Positions 18,222 to 26,700 are shown, counted from the first letter of the stretch. The stretch is 55,047 nucleotides of DNA from Candidatus Gallipaludibacter merdavium (GCA_017694875.1 JADIMG010000047.1:1-55047); one strand, 5' to 3'. Made by a program: numbers and translations. Notes: a model not told the origin generated them from the sequence alone.

Positions 18222-19466
18222 CTACGATTCAACAAGGTTCATTTTATCCACTTTTGCCTTGGCATATTCCAATGTCACCGTATATTCCTTCACATTGGCA
18301 GAAGGAATCTCAAACATCAAGTCAGTCATGATGGCCTCTGTGATGGAGCGCAATCCACGTGCACCCAACTTATATTCAATGGCTTTGTCCACTATAAAAT
18401 CGAGTACTTCTTCCTGGAATTCCAACTTGACACCATCCATTGCGAAGAGCTTGACATATTGCTTGACAATGGCATTCTTTGGCTCTGTCAGAATCCGTTT
18501 CAGTGCTTCTCTATCCAAAGGATTAAGATAAGTCAACACAGGAAGACGTCCTATAATTTCCGGAATCAGTCCAAATGATTTCAAATCCTGCGGCGTTATG
18601 TATTGCATCAGATTGTCGGGGTTTATTTTATGCAGGTTTTGCACCGCATTATATCCAACCGTTCTGGTGTTCAGTCGTGCAGCGATTCGCTTCTCAATGC
18701 CGTCGAAAGCACCGCCACAAATAAACAGAATATTTTGCGTGTTGACAGCAATGAACTTCTGTTCAGGGTGCTTTCTTCCACCTTGTGGCGGCACATTCAC
18801 AACAGAGCCTTCCAACAGTTTGAGCAAACCCTGCTGCACACCCTCACCGCTAACATCACGGGTAATGCTCGGATTGTCTCCCTTTCGGGCAATCTTGTCA
18901 ATTTCATCTATAAATACAATGCCACGCTCCGCTTCTTCCACATTGCCATCAGCTACCTGCAACAGACGGGAGAGAATACTTTCTATGTCTTCACCTACAT
19001 ATCCTGCTTCTGTCAACACGGTTGCATCCACAATGGTAAAAGGCACTTTCAATCGTTTTGCTATTGTCTTGGCCAACAGGGTCTTGCCAGTTCCTGTTCG
19101 TCCCACCATGATGATATTTGACTTTTCTATCTCCACATCATCGTCCTCTTTTTTCTGAGAAAGTCTTTTGTAATGGTTATAGACAGCCACCGACAGATAA
19201 CGTTTGGCATCATCTTGCCCAATTACATATTCATCGAGAAAAGCCTTGATTTCCTTTGGTTTTGGAAGCTCATCCAAATGGAATTCCGATGCAGCCTTCC
19301 GCTTCGTCTCCATCGTTTCTACAAGAATTTGATTCGCTCTTTGTACACAGTCGGAACAAATAGAAGCACCATCTTCCCCATAAAACAAAAAAGGCACCTC
19401 GCTCTCACTTCTGCCACAAAAATGACAATGCTGCTGGTTCGTCGTATTTGTTGTTTTCTTTGCCAT
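18222..19466 (-). CDS. clpX: ATP-dependent Clp protease ATP-binding subunit ClpX
   Basis: Hexameric AAA+ unfoldase that feeds substrates to ClpP. The 414-residue product has an N-terminal C4 zinc domain ([11 protein letters not shown] and CSDC), Walker [13 protein letters not shown], the pore loop [12 protein letters not shown], Walker [12 protein letters not shown], sensor 2 in [11 protein letters not shown], and the ClpP-binding loop region near [11 protein letters not shown] longer frame begins at 19538, but the family start MAKKTTN at 19466 is preferred because the extra 24 codons lack similarity and contain the -7 element. clpP is not adjacent here; the upstream neighbour is a divergent riboswitch-controlled receptor gene. 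It heads the clpX, SUI1, addA-like unit. Confidence 0.97.
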   Translation of the reverse strand: MAKKTTNTTNQQHCHFCGRSESEVPFLFYGEDGASICSDCVQRANQILVETMETKRKAASEFHLDELPKPKEIKAFLDEYVIGQDDAKRYLSVAVYNHYKRLSQKKEDDDVEIEKSNIIMVGRTGTGKTLLAKTIAKRLKVPFTIVDATVLTEAGYVGEDIESILSRLLQVADGNVEEAERGIVFIDEIDKIARKGDNPSITRDVSGEGVQQGLLKLLEGSVVNVPPQGGRKHPEQKFIAVNTQNILFICGGAFDGIEKRIAARLNTRTVGYNAVQNLHKINPDNLMQYITPQDLKSFGLIPEIIGRLPVLTYLNPLDREALKRILTEPKNAIVKQYVKLFAMDGVKLEFQEEVLDFIVDKAIEYKLGARGLRSITEAIMTDLMFEIPSANVKEYTVTLEYAKAKVDKMNLVES

Positions 19467-19493
19467 GAAAAAATCTATAGTTAGAATAATGTG

Positions 19494-19501
19494 CAAAAAT
19501 A
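19494..19501 (-). promoter_or_regulatory. Putative promoter of clpX
   Basis: Minus-strand TATTTTTG matches the -7 consensus TAnnTTTG and lies 27 bases upstream of the chosen clpX ATG, giving a short leader. Confidence 0.55.
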
Positions 19502-19657
19502 GGCATTTTCGGCGACATAGAAGCACAGCACTCACCAAGTGGAATGCTCCAAAAGAATAAAATACAGATTTGCCACATGCCCGAATTCAGACCCACCGTC
19601 TATGATTCCATTTATCCTGGAACATTCATATACTTTTTACAATTACAAAAAATAATC

Positions 19658-19665
19658 TATCTTTG
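19658..19665 (+). promoter_or_regulatory. Putative promoter of the TPP-riboswitch leader
   Basis: TATCTTTG matches the -7 consensus; a T-rich CTTTTTAC (19633-19640) is in place of the -33 element. The predicted transcript would begin near 19672, just before the riboswitch. Confidence 0.6.
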
Positions 19666-19689
19666 CAACGCATTTTCCAAAAGGTAAAT

Positions 19690-19785
19690 GTTCCATGATG
19701 GGGTGCCTTAACAAATCGGGCTGAGATTATACCCTTTGAACCCGCCACGTAATTTTGGAAGGGGAGACAGGAGCAAATCATCCGT
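19690..19785 (+). ncRNA. TPP (thiamine pyrophosphate) riboswitch, variant 3' arm
   Basis: The pyrimidine-sensing half is textbook: GGGGTGCC (19700-19707), GGCTGAGAT (19719-19727) and ACCCTTTGAACC (19731-19742). The second half, which normally reads CTGATCTGG-loop-CCAGCGTAGGGA, is here CGCCACGTAATTTTGGAAGG followed by GGA, so the usual UGAUC and GCGUA junctions that hold the pyrophosphate are not recognisable. A hairpin (19824-19838) lies between the aptamer and the receptor start codon. It precedes a TonB-dependent receptor, consistent with thiamine or TPP uptake. Boundaries are approximate. Confidence 0.85.
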
Positions 19786-19823
19786 ATTTCCAGGCTTTTT
19801 CCATTGCATTTTTTATTAACCAC

Positions 19824-19838
19824 CGGGCAACTTGCCCG
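19824..19838 (+). promoter_or_regulatory. Hairpin in riboswitch expression platform
   Basis: CGGGC-AACTT-GCCCG hairpin (inner pairs could extend the stem to 7) 15 bases before the receptor ATG at 19854. The downstream run AATAAACATTTTG is only weakly U-rich, so control could be by attenuation or by hiding the translation start. Confidence 0.5.
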
Positions 19839-19853
19839 AATAAACATTTTGTT

Positions 19854-22124
19854 ATGAGCCAAACAAATGTGAGAGCCGCACTCATCTTATGCGGCACACT
19901 GCTGTTAGGAAACCTACATTCAGCTGTTTACAAAATTGACTCCACTTCCATTTCCAAGGAAGTAGAACTGGAAGAAGTGATTGTATCGTCCACCCGTATC
20001 GGCAACAAAGGTTCGTTGTCCACCTCCCGCGTAGAAGGCAAGACACTCCAATCGGCCAACATGGGGGAAAACCTTCCCTACCTGCTACAAAAGACACCAT
20101 CACTGGTAGTAACATCAGATGACGGATTGGGTATCGGTTACGTCTATTTCCGTGTTAGAGGTACCGACCAAAGCCGCATTAACATGACCATCAACGGTGT
20201 GCCTCTGAACGACTCCGAGTCGCAAAGCGTTTTCTGGGTCAATATGGCAGACATGGTGGGCAGCATGAGTTCATTGGACATCCAACGCGGCGTGGGTACT
20301 TCCACCAATGGTGCGGCGGCTTTCGGCGCTTCTGTCAACATGCAAACCGAGAAACCAAGCGCAAAGCCCTATGCCGAAGTATCATTCAACGGAGGCTCGT
20401 ATAACACATTCCGCGAAAGTGTAAAAGCCGGTACCGGCATTATGAAGCATGGATTTGCCATTGACGCCCGCTATTCCAAAGTCAACAGCAAAGGTTACAT
20501 TGAGCACTCCAACAGCGATTTGTATTCCTATTACACCTCGGCAGCATGGTATGGCGAGCAGACCATGGTCAAAGTAATGGCCTTTGGAGGTGCTGAACGT
20601 ACCGGCATTGCATGGGACGGCATTGACCCGACCGTATGGCGCGACAATCCCCGTTACAACGGAGCCGGCGAATATGTAGATGAGAACGGTGAAGTACAAT
20701 ATTATGACAACAATACCGACAACTACAAACAGCAACACTATCAGGCCCATGTATCACATATCTTCAATCAGCGCTGGAGCCTGAACGGTGCATTGCACTA
20801 CACACGTGGCGACGGTTATTCCGAACAAGTGAAAGCCGGCGACGACTTTGCCGATTATGGTCTGGAGGTGCCCACCGACGAAAACGGAGTAGCCATAGAA
20901 AGCGGCAACCTCATACGCCGCAAATATCTGCTGAACGACTTCTATGGCGGTGTGTTGGGAGCCAACTACAAGACCAACCGCCTGAATGTCAGCTTTGGTG
21001 GAGCCGTAAACAATTACAACGGTCACCACTTTGGCGAAATCATCAATGTATTGGGCATGGACTACAGCGGAAAACTGGGCGAAGAATATTACCGCAACCA
21101 GGGTGACAAATTTGAAGGCAATGCCTATATAAAAGCCAATTGGGAAATCCTCAATGGGCTTTCCGTCTATGGTGATTTGCAATATAGATATATCGGCTAT
21201 CACCTGTGGGGCATGAACGATGAAGACATGCAGGAAATTGACATTCATGACGAATTCCATTTTGTCAATCCGAAAGCGGGCATTACCTATCAGAAAAACG
21301 GTCATAACGTGTACGGCAACTTTGCCATGGCCAACCGCGAGCCAACGCGCAAGAACTATACAGAAGGTGGACCAAACGACCACCCTACCTATGAAACACT
21401 CTACGATTATGAATTAGGCTACAGCTATTCACACCGCATCTTTACCCTTGGAGCCAATCTCTATTTTATGGATTACGACAACCAATTGGTATTGACAGGA
21501 AAATTGAGTGATACGGGTGCAGCACTGACCCGTAACGTAAAGGACAGCTACCGTGCCGGCATTGAAATCATGGGAGGTGTGCAACTGGCTAAATGGCTGC
21601 GCTGGGATGCCAACATCACCTTGAGCCGCAACAAGATTCTGAACTATACTGACTGGGTTGACGACTGGTATGCCAACTGGGACGACCCTGCTGTAGCCGC
21701 CAATTATGGACAAGTGGAAATGAACTATGGTACTGTTGATATTGCCTTTTCACCCAACATCACAGCTGGTAGCACAGTAAGTTTCGATTGGAAAGGATTC
21801 AAGGCAGCTTTCCAAACCAACTATGTAGGAGAGCAATACCTGGACAACACCATGAACGAAGCTTCCAAACTGGCAGCCTATTGTGTAAGTAACTTGAGCA
21901 TGTCTTACACCTTGCCTTTGAAGAAAATTGCAAAAGACATCACCTTCCGCGTACAGATGAACAACCTGTTCAATGAAAAATACGTGTCCAACGGCTGGTC
22001 ATACAGCTACTTCGAAGGTGCCAACAGCGACGGCAAATATCTAAAAGAAAACCAGCGATACTCTGTTGGCTATTATGCCCAAGCACCTTTCAACATTCAC
22101 GCAGGCTTTACCCTTCGGTTTTAG
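19854..22124 (+). CDS. TonB-dependent outer-membrane receptor, probably for thiamine/TPP
   Basis: A 756-residue TonB-dependent receptor predicted to import a thiamine compound across the outer membrane. Signal peptide at about residues 1-24 (LILCGTLLLGNLHSA), TonB-box region VELEEVIVSSTRIG (about 34-47), plug domain (LPYLLQKTPSLVV, FRVRGTDQSRINMTINGVPL, DIQRGVGTSTNGAAAFGASV), then a large beta-barrel ending in the typical aromatic terminus HAGFTLRF. It lacks the N-terminal carboxypeptidase-like domain of SusC proteins. The long frame starts at 19755 inside the riboswitch; ATG 19854 is chosen because it gives the signal peptide. The substrate is inferred only from the TPP-type riboswitch; no inner-membrane thiamine transporter (PnuT) or kinase follows, as the next gene is pyrE. 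Confidence 0.88.
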   Translation: MSQTNVRAALILCGTLLLGNLHSAVYKIDSTSISKEVELEEVIVSSTRIGNKGSLSTSRVEGKTLQSANMGENLPYLLQKTPSLVVTSDDGLGIGYVYFRVRGTDQSRINMTINGVPLNDSESQSVFWVNMADMVGSMSSLDIQRGVGTSTNGAAAFGASVNMQTEKPSAKPYAEVSFNGGSYNTFRESVKAGTGIMKHGFAIDARYSKVNSKGYIEHSNSDLYSYYTSAAWYGEQTMVKVMAFGGAERTGIAWDGIDPTVWRDNPRYNGAGEYVDENGEVQYYDNNTDNYKQQHYQAHVSHIFNQRWSLNGALHYTRGDGYSEQVKAGDDFADYGLEVPTDENGVAIESGNLIRRKYLLNDFYGGVLGANYKTNRLNVSFGGAVNNYNGHHFGEIINVLGMDYSGKLGEEYYRNQGDKFEGNAYIKANWEILNGLSVYGDLQYRYIGYHLWGMNDEDMQEIDIHDEFHFVNPKAGITYQKNGHNVYGNFAMANREPTRKNYTEGGPNDHPTYETLYDYELGYSYSHRIFTLGANLYFMDYDNQLVLTGKLSDTGAALTRNVKDSYRAGIEIMGGVQLAKWLRWDANITLSRNKILNYTDWVDDWYANWDDPAVAANYGQVEMNYGTVDIAFSPNITAGSTVSFDWKGFKAAFQTNYVGEQYLDNTMNEASKLAAYCVSNLSMSYTLPLKKIAKDITFRVQMNNLFNEKYVSNGWSYSYFEGANSDGKYLKENQRYSVGYYAQAPFNIHAGFTLRF

Positions 22125-22145
22125 GTAAAACATCTATTCAAAAAC

Positions 22146-22189
22146 AAGTAAGCGGGATATTGTGCATGTTCACAATATCCCGCTTACTT
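22146..22189 (+). terminator. Strong hairpin terminator after the receptor gene
   Basis: Perfect 19-bp stem (22146-22164 with 22171-22189, core GCGGGATATTGTG) with a 6-base loop CATGTT, followed by AATTCTTTCTCTTC. Very stable; likely ends the receptor transcript and may also work on the opposite strand, where AAAAC upstream gives a short U-run. Confidence 0.8.
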
Positions 22190-22216
22190 AATTCTTTCTC
22201 TTCAAAAGCAATCAAT

Positions 22217-22303
22217 TTATATCACGACCTTATACACATAGGAATAAGAGGCATTCTGCAACTGCAAAACATAAAGTCCACTCAACGTATCGGACATACC
22301 CTC
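22217..22303 (-). pseudogene. Possible remnant of a type IX secretion C-terminal sorting domain
   Basis: In the otherwise gene-poor 22190-22447 gap, the minus strand encodes 28 residues ending at a stop, containing SGLYVLQLQNASYSYVYKV then VI. This resembles the last two strands of a type-A sorting domain (GxYxxxL...xYxxKxxx-stop) such as the PorU tail in this window. The same frame is closed by TGA immediately upstream and no start or further protein similarity is seen, so it would be a fossil of a deleted cargo gene. The match is short and judged by eye. Confidence 0.35.
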
Positions 22304-22395
22304 TCATTTATCAAACCATCCATTCCTGTACCCATACTTTTTGTTTTTATGTTGCAGAACATTTTGTGTCTATTTTTTTATTCCGATATATACTT

Positions 22396-22403
22396 TATCT
22401 TTG
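22396..22403 (+). promoter_or_regulatory. Putative promoter of pyrE
   Basis: TATCTTTG matches the -7 consensus 44 bases upstream of the pyrE ATG, preceded by a T-rich stretch (22372-22381). Confidence 0.55.
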
Positions 22404-22447
22404 CACCATCAATTATTTCAACTAACCCAAACATTAATTGTGTATAA

Positions 22448-23083
22448 ATGAAACAATTAGAAGATCTTGTAGCTGAGCGTCTGCTCAAAGTTAAAGCCGT
22501 CAAACTCCAGCCTAACAACCCTTTTGTATGGGCATCCGGTTGGAACTCACCCATATATTGCGATAATCGAAAAACATTATCCTATCCGCAAATTCGTTCC
22601 TTCATCAAGACTGAATTGGCGCGTCTGGTAATGGAAAAATATCCTGATGTAGAAGTTATTGCCGGAGTTGCTACCGGTGCAATTGCACAAGGTGCATTGG
22701 TAGCAGACACCTTAGGCTTACCATTTGTTTACGTACGTCCCAAACCAAAAGATCACGGTTTGGAAAACATGATCGAAGGCGATTTGCGCCCCAAACAAAA
22801 AGTGGTAGTCATTGAAGACCTCGTTTCTACCGGGGGCAGCAGTCTGAAAGCAGTAGAAGCCTTGCGCAAGGATGGTTCCAACGTATTAGGCATGTTGGCC
22901 ATTTTCACCTATGGCTTCCCTACGGCCGCTGAAAGTTTTGAACGAGCAAAAGTAGAACTGACCACCTTATGCAATTATGATGCTGTGCTACGTCACGCTT
23001 TGGATACGGAATATATCTCTGAAAGTGACATAGAAACACTGCAAGAATGGCGTAAAGACCCTGCAAACTGGAGAAAACAATGA
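22448..23083 (+). CDS. pyrE: Orotate phosphoribosyltransferase
   Basis: Pyrimidine biosynthesis enzyme joining orotate and PRPP to give OMP. The 211-residue product has the N-terminal hood (VKLQPNNPFVWASGWNSPIYCDNR), the flexible catalytic loop VRPKPKDHGLENMIEG with its Lys/His residues, and the PRPP-binding motif VVVIEDLVSTGGSS. Length is normal. It overlaps the next gene by 4 bases (ATGA), so the two are translationally coupled. A -7 promoter element lies upstream. Confidence 0.97.
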   Translation: MKQLEDLVAERLLKVKAVKLQPNNPFVWASGWNSPIYCDNRKTLSYPQIRSFIKTELARLVMEKYPDVEVIAGVATGAIAQGALVADTLGLPFVYVRPKPKDHGLENMIEGDLRPKQKVVVIEDLVSTGGSSLKAVEALRKDGSNVLGMLAIFTYGFPTAAESFERAKVELTTLCNYDAVLRHALDTEYISESDIETLQEWRKDPANWRKQ

Positions 23084-23508
23084 GTATGACTTCATACGAA
23101 AGCGAAATAAAAACCATTTCCTCCAATGAGGAAGTGGTTTTTACTGTGTTAAGTGATTTGAGCCGTCTGGAATCAATGCTCTACAAACTGCCGACAGACA
23201 AGATAAGCGGAGTAAACATCGACAAGGAGAGCGTACGGTTCACGGTAAACAGTATCGGCGAAATCGGTTTCAAGATTATCGATAAAGAGCCCTATAAGAC
23301 CATCAAATTTGAATCGGAAAAATTGCCATTTACAGTCAACGCGTGGATACAACTGAAGCAAGTGGGTGAATGCGATACACGAATGAAGCTGACATTGCGT
23401 GCGGAATTGCCAACCATGGTAAAAATGATGCTTGGTAACAAATTGGGTGACGCCATAAATAAGATAGCCGATGGACTGAGTCGGCTGCCCTATCAGCAAA
23501 TGATATAA
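23080..23508 (+). CDS. SRPBCC-family (START-like) protein
   Basis: A 142-residue small protein with the shape of the SRPBCC/polyketide cyclase-like superfamily, which forms a hydrophobic ligand cavity. It shows the initial strand YESEIKTISSNEEVVFTVLSDLSRLESML, a central run of strands (VRFTVNSIGEIGFKIIDKEPYKTIKFES, then TRMKLTLRAELPTM) and the closing long helix with LGDAINKIADGLSRLPY. Coupled to pyrE by a 4-base overlap. Ligand and role unknown. Confidence 0.8.
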   Translation: MSMTSYESEIKTISSNEEVVFTVLSDLSRLESMLYKLPTDKISGVNIDKESVRFTVNSIGEIGFKIIDKEPYKTIKFESEKLPFTVNAWIQLKQVGECDTRMKLTLRAELPTMVKMMLGNKLGDAINKIADGLSRLPYQQMI

Positions 23509-23573
23509 ATTACTCGATTTTCCGCTGTTTTTGATAGTTTTTTATCCGAAAAAGTGTTTTTCCCGTCTGTTTT

Positions 23574-23605
23574 TTTGCTTTTTTCTTTTCAATGCATTAT
23601 TTTTG
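23574..23605 (+). promoter_or_regulatory. Putative promoter of ECF sigma factor gene
   Basis: TTTG (23574-23577) and TATTTTTG (23598-23605) separated by 20 bases, an excellent match to the Bacteroidota TTTG / TAnnTTTG promoter, 80 bases upstream of the start codon. Confidence 0.65.
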
Positions 23606-23684
23606 CGCCATATACACTACAAGTTTATCACAAAAAAAGTTGCCTATAAGTTAACTTTTACTTGCCAAACAGAAATCAAATAAG

Positions 23685-24275
23685 ATGGAATCATTAACCT
23701 TATTGGCCGATGAACAATTGGTCAAGATGTACAAAGTAGGTAACAACGAAGCATTTGAAGTGTTATTAAACCGTTATAAAGATAGGGTTTTCACCCATAT
23801 CTACCTCATTGTGCATGATAAGGAACTGGCAGAAGATATCTTTCAGGATACATTTATCAAGGCAATATTATGCATCAAACAAGGGCGCTACACAGAATCC
23901 GGGAAATTTCTTCCTTGGATTAACCGCATAGCCCACAATCTGATTATTGACTATTTCAGACGTGACCATAATGACTATACCCTGGCCAGCGAGCCTCTGG
24001 GCAACGATTTGCTGAACAATGTAAGGCTATATGAAAACAGCATAGAAGAAACATTGATTAATGAGCAGATACTTAATGATGTGGTCAAACTTATCGGATA
24101 TTTACCTGAATCACAACAGAAAGTTGTGCGTATGCGCTTCTTTGAAGATTTAAGCTTCAAGGAAATTGCAGACCAGACGGGTGTGAGCATCAATACGGCT
24201 CTCGGACGCATGCGTTATGCACTTCTCAACATGCGTCGTTTGGCACAAGAGCACAATGTGACCTTAGAATTATAA
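23685..24275 (+). CDS. ECF-type RNA polymerase sigma factor
   Basis: A 196-residue sigma-70 family regulator of the extracytoplasmic-function type. Region 2 runs from DEQLVKMYKVGNNEAFEVLL through LAEDIFQDTFIKA and FLPWINRIAHNLIIDYFRR; region 4 is QQKVVRMRFFEDLSFKEIA then TGVSINTALGRMRYALLNMR with the helix-turn-helix. No FecR-type or other anti-sigma gene is adjacent, so its control is not visible here. It converges with the next gene, leaving only 4 bases between the stop codons. Confidence 0.93.
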   Translation: MESLTLLADEQLVKMYKVGNNEAFEVLLNRYKDRVFTHIYLIVHDKELAEDIFQDTFIKAILCIKQGRYTESGKFLPWINRIAHNLIIDYFRRDHNDYTLASEPLGNDLLNNVRLYENSIEETLINEQILNDVVKLIGYLPESQQKVVRMRFFEDLSFKEIADQTGVSINTALGRMRYALLNMRRLAQEHNVTLEL

Positions 24276-24279
24276 GCTT

Positions 24280-25122
24280 TTACCATACATAAAATTCCCT
24301 TCTAAGCGGACGTTGTTCTTTTCCGCTTTGATAGGATATATCCATTACATAGGCAATATTGAGATTCAAACGGTGCTTCATAAAGTTCAATGTATTGGCA
24401 TGCCAACGTTTATATTCATGTCCAATACCGACTCTGAACGTATTTCTCAATAAGCGAAAATCTACCGTCAATTCATGTTCCACACCTACCATATTGTGGA
24501 AAGAATTGAAATGGAAAGCATTTTTTGTATGGCCCAGTCCAAATATTTCATAATAGGACGCCCCCATTTCGGGCACAAACATGCAGCCCATCAGTGGTAT
24601 AGCGGCCAAATATCTGAAACGGGTATCCATTTTCTTGCCTTTGAGCAAATAGGCAATACCTACTGACAAATCAATATTTGTCGTAATATCCATTGAAGCA
24701 GGCCTATTGGTGTTACGGGTAATGGCTTTTGCTGTCATGTCAAAACGCCACTGTGGTCCAGCAAGTATCTGTAAATCAGGTGCACAAGTATAATGATAAT
24801 GTGCCCCCCACCCAGTCTTAAAGCCAAAATAATTAATTGTATTTGACTTCACCGCATTAGTGGTCGTTGCCGCACTAAAAGCAAAAATTGTTCTATGTGT
24901 CCACTCCGGTTGTGAGGTGAAAGGCCTCCACCACTCTCCCTTAAGCTGGGCCTCCCATCCCATATAGGGCAAAGGACTCAGATAATCGTCAGACAAGGTT
25001 ACCCAACCAACTGACAAAGAAGGGATAGACTGCAACACTCCATAATCGGAAATCCGTTGCGCAGGAAGATAAGCAAAAAACAGAAATGCCAAGAGCGTGA
25101 ACGATATTTTCAAGCGGTTCAT
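24280..25122 (-). CDS. Predicted outer-membrane beta-barrel protein, unknown function
   Basis: A 280-residue exported protein. A longer frame begins at 25233, but ATG 25122 gives a good signal peptide (NRLKISFTLLAFLFFAYLPA, cleaved before QRISDYG) and sits downstream of a -7 element at 25148-25155. The mature part has many short aromatic-rich amphipathic strands and a barrel-like pattern (LNLNIAYVMDISY near the end). Its size and style resemble Bacteroidales proteins annotated DUF3316, but I cannot confirm that. It converges on the sigma factor gene. Confidence 0.7.
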   Translation of the reverse strand: MNRLKISFTLLAFLFFAYLPAQRISDYGVLQSIPSLSVGWVTLSDDYLSPLPYMGWEAQLKGEWWRPFTSQPEWTHRTIFAFSAATTTNAVKSNTINYFGFKTGWGAHYHYTCAPDLQILAGPQWRFDMTAKAITRNTNRPASMDITTNIDLSVGIAYLLKGKKMDTRFRYLAAIPLMGCMFVPEMGASYYEIFGLGHTKNAFHFNSFHNMVGVEHELTVDFRLLRNTFRVGIGHEYKRWHANTLNFMKHRLNLNIAYVMDISYQSGKEQRPLRREFYVW

Positions 25123-25147
25123 ATACTTACATAATTGATGTTGTGTG

Positions 25148-25155
25148 CAAATATA
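25148..25155 (-). promoter_or_regulatory. Putative promoter of the 24280-25122 gene
   Basis: Minus-strand TATATTTG matches the -7 consensus 25 bases upstream of the chosen start. Confidence 0.5.
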
Positions 25156-25318
25156 TAAAAAAGGGATGAATAGCACATAAATACAAGTATGCCAAAGTAT
25201 ATGGACAATGCTCCAAACATCATAAACCAACACTAGTTATAATGGAAAACTTATGTAGAAACAAGTGAAATGAATAACAGGATAAATACAGAAAAGACAA
25301 TATATCAGGATTGTTTTG

Positions 25319-25326
25319 TACCTTTG
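25319..25326 (+). promoter_or_regulatory. Putative promoter of acyltransferase-cca-hflX run
   Basis: TACCTTTG matches the -7 consensus 18 bases before the first possible start codon (TTG 25345), implying a very short leader. No clear -33 TTTG is seen. Confidence 0.5.
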
Positions 25327-25344
25327 CAGTTTAAATAGAACTAG

Positions 25345-26700
25345 TTGACTGTGGAGAAAATAGCTCGTTTAACATTAAAATACCGTATGGCCCGCTTTTA
25401 TGTAATGCGGGCATTCAAAAAATTCTACCGGCCATATCTGGTAAGAGGACAAGAGAATATTCCTACTGATTCGCCCGTCATATTTACAGCCAATCACCTG
25501 AATGCTCTTATGGACGCATTGGCATTGTTGTCAATCACCCCTAAAAACCGTTCCATCACTTTTTTGGCGCGGGCTGACATTTTCAAGCAAAAAACCATTG
25601 CACGTTTTCTGACATTTGCCAAAATCATGCCTGCCTACCGCATGCGCGACGGTTTGACCAATTTAGCCGGCAACAATGAGAGTTTCGGGCATGCTGAAGC
25701 CATTTTGCAAGAAGGAAATTATATTGGCATTATGCCGGAAGGTGCACAAGGAGAGGAACGGAAAATGCGTCCACTGGTAAAAGGAGTGTTCCGCATCGCA
25801 CTATCAGCACAAGAGCCTTTTGGCACTCAGCCCAAAGTCAAGATTGTTCCGGTAGGCATTGACATGGGCGACCTCATCAAATTCGGACAGCCCCTCATCC
25901 TAAACATAGGCAAACCGATAGAAGTAAGCCAATACATGGAAAGTGCACGCGACAATGTTGCTCATGCCATGAACCTAATGCGCGATGAGCTGGCTCAACG
26001 TTTGCATGAACAAACGGTTGACATTGCTTCAGATGAATATTACGAACAAATGGAAACCGCCATATACAGTCTGGATACAGCCCAGTGCCTTGTTGACGGA
26101 AATACTCCCAATGAACTGAATCGCTTTGACTCCAGGCGGAAATTAGCAGCACGTCTATGCCAAATTGAGAAAGAGAATCCTGTCAAAATGAAGGAAATCG
26201 CCCAAAAAGCTGAAGTGTTCAAACAACAATTGAAAAAGCTGAAACTGCGTCCTTGGTTGTTTGCAGTAAAGCCTTATTCCTGCGGGCAAACAATACTGGC
26301 CTTATTAGGACTACTGATAAGCCTCCCTGCCTTCCTGATTGGCTTTATCACCAATATCATTCCTTTTATGACACCGGTGTGGATACGGAAGGCAATAAAA
26401 GTAAAGTATTCCGGCTTTTATTCGTCCATCGATTACGGGTTAGCCTTAATCAGTTTCCCCTTATTCTATCTGATTAATACCCTTATCATCTGTAGCTTGA
26501 CCACATGGAATCTTCTTTTTTTCCTTGTATTGTTAATAGTACAACCGCTTTTCGGTAAATTGGCATTTGAATGGTACAGAATCATGCGCAAGACCATAGG
26601 CATGATTAGCTATACACACAAGCTCAAAAATGGTAACAATGCTATGAAGGAGGCACAAGAGGCCTATTCCTATTTATCTAAAACATTGCTATATAAATGA
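25345..26700 (+). CDS. Lysophospholipid/glycerol-phosphate acyltransferase family protein
   Basis: A membrane acyltransferase of the PlsC-like superfamily, 451 residues. The catalytic block NHLNALMDAL has the His-x5-Asp form typical of a GPAT-like subgroup; the acceptor-binding motif is MPEGAQGEERKMRPL. The N-terminal 230 residues carry the enzyme fold, a helical linker follows, and the last 130 residues have about three to four hydrophobic segments (TILALLGLLISLPAFLIGF; YGLALISFPLFYLINTLIIC; LLFFLVLLIVQPLFG). The start is uncertain: no ATG fits the N-terminus; TTG 25345 or GTG 25351 are likely. It overlaps cca by 4 bases. Exact substrate not determined. Confidence 0.88.
   Translation: MTVEKIARLTLKYRMARFYVMRAFKKFYRPYLVRGQENIPTDSPVIFTANHLNALMDALALLSITPKNRSITFLARADIFKQKTIARFLTFAKIMPAYRMRDGLTNLAGNNESFGHAEAILQEGNYIGIMPEGAQGEERKMRPLVKGVFRIALSAQEPFGTQPKVKIVPVGIDMGDLIKFGQPLILNIGKPIEVSQYMESARDNVAHAMNLMRDELAQRLHEQTVDIASDEYYEQMETAIYSLDTAQCLVDGNTPNELNRFDSRRKLAARLCQIEKENPVKMKEIAQKAEVFKQQLKKLKLRPWLFAVKPYSCGQTILALLGLLISLPAFLIGFITNIIPFMTPVWIRKAIKVKYSGFYSSIDYGLALISFPLFYLINTLIICSLTTWNLLFFLVLLIVQPLFGKLAFEWYRIMRKTIGMISYTHKLKNGNNAMKEAQEAYSYLSKTLLYK

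Noticed and set aside
19755-19853. N-terminal extension of the TonB receptor starting in the riboswitch
   Set aside because: The extension overlaps the aptamer; starting at 19854 yields a proper signal peptide.
22160-22447. Plus-strand ORF of 95 codons between the receptor terminator and pyrE
   Set aside because: It starts inside the terminator stem, runs through the pyrE promoter, has no recognisable domain and no good ribosome-binding context.
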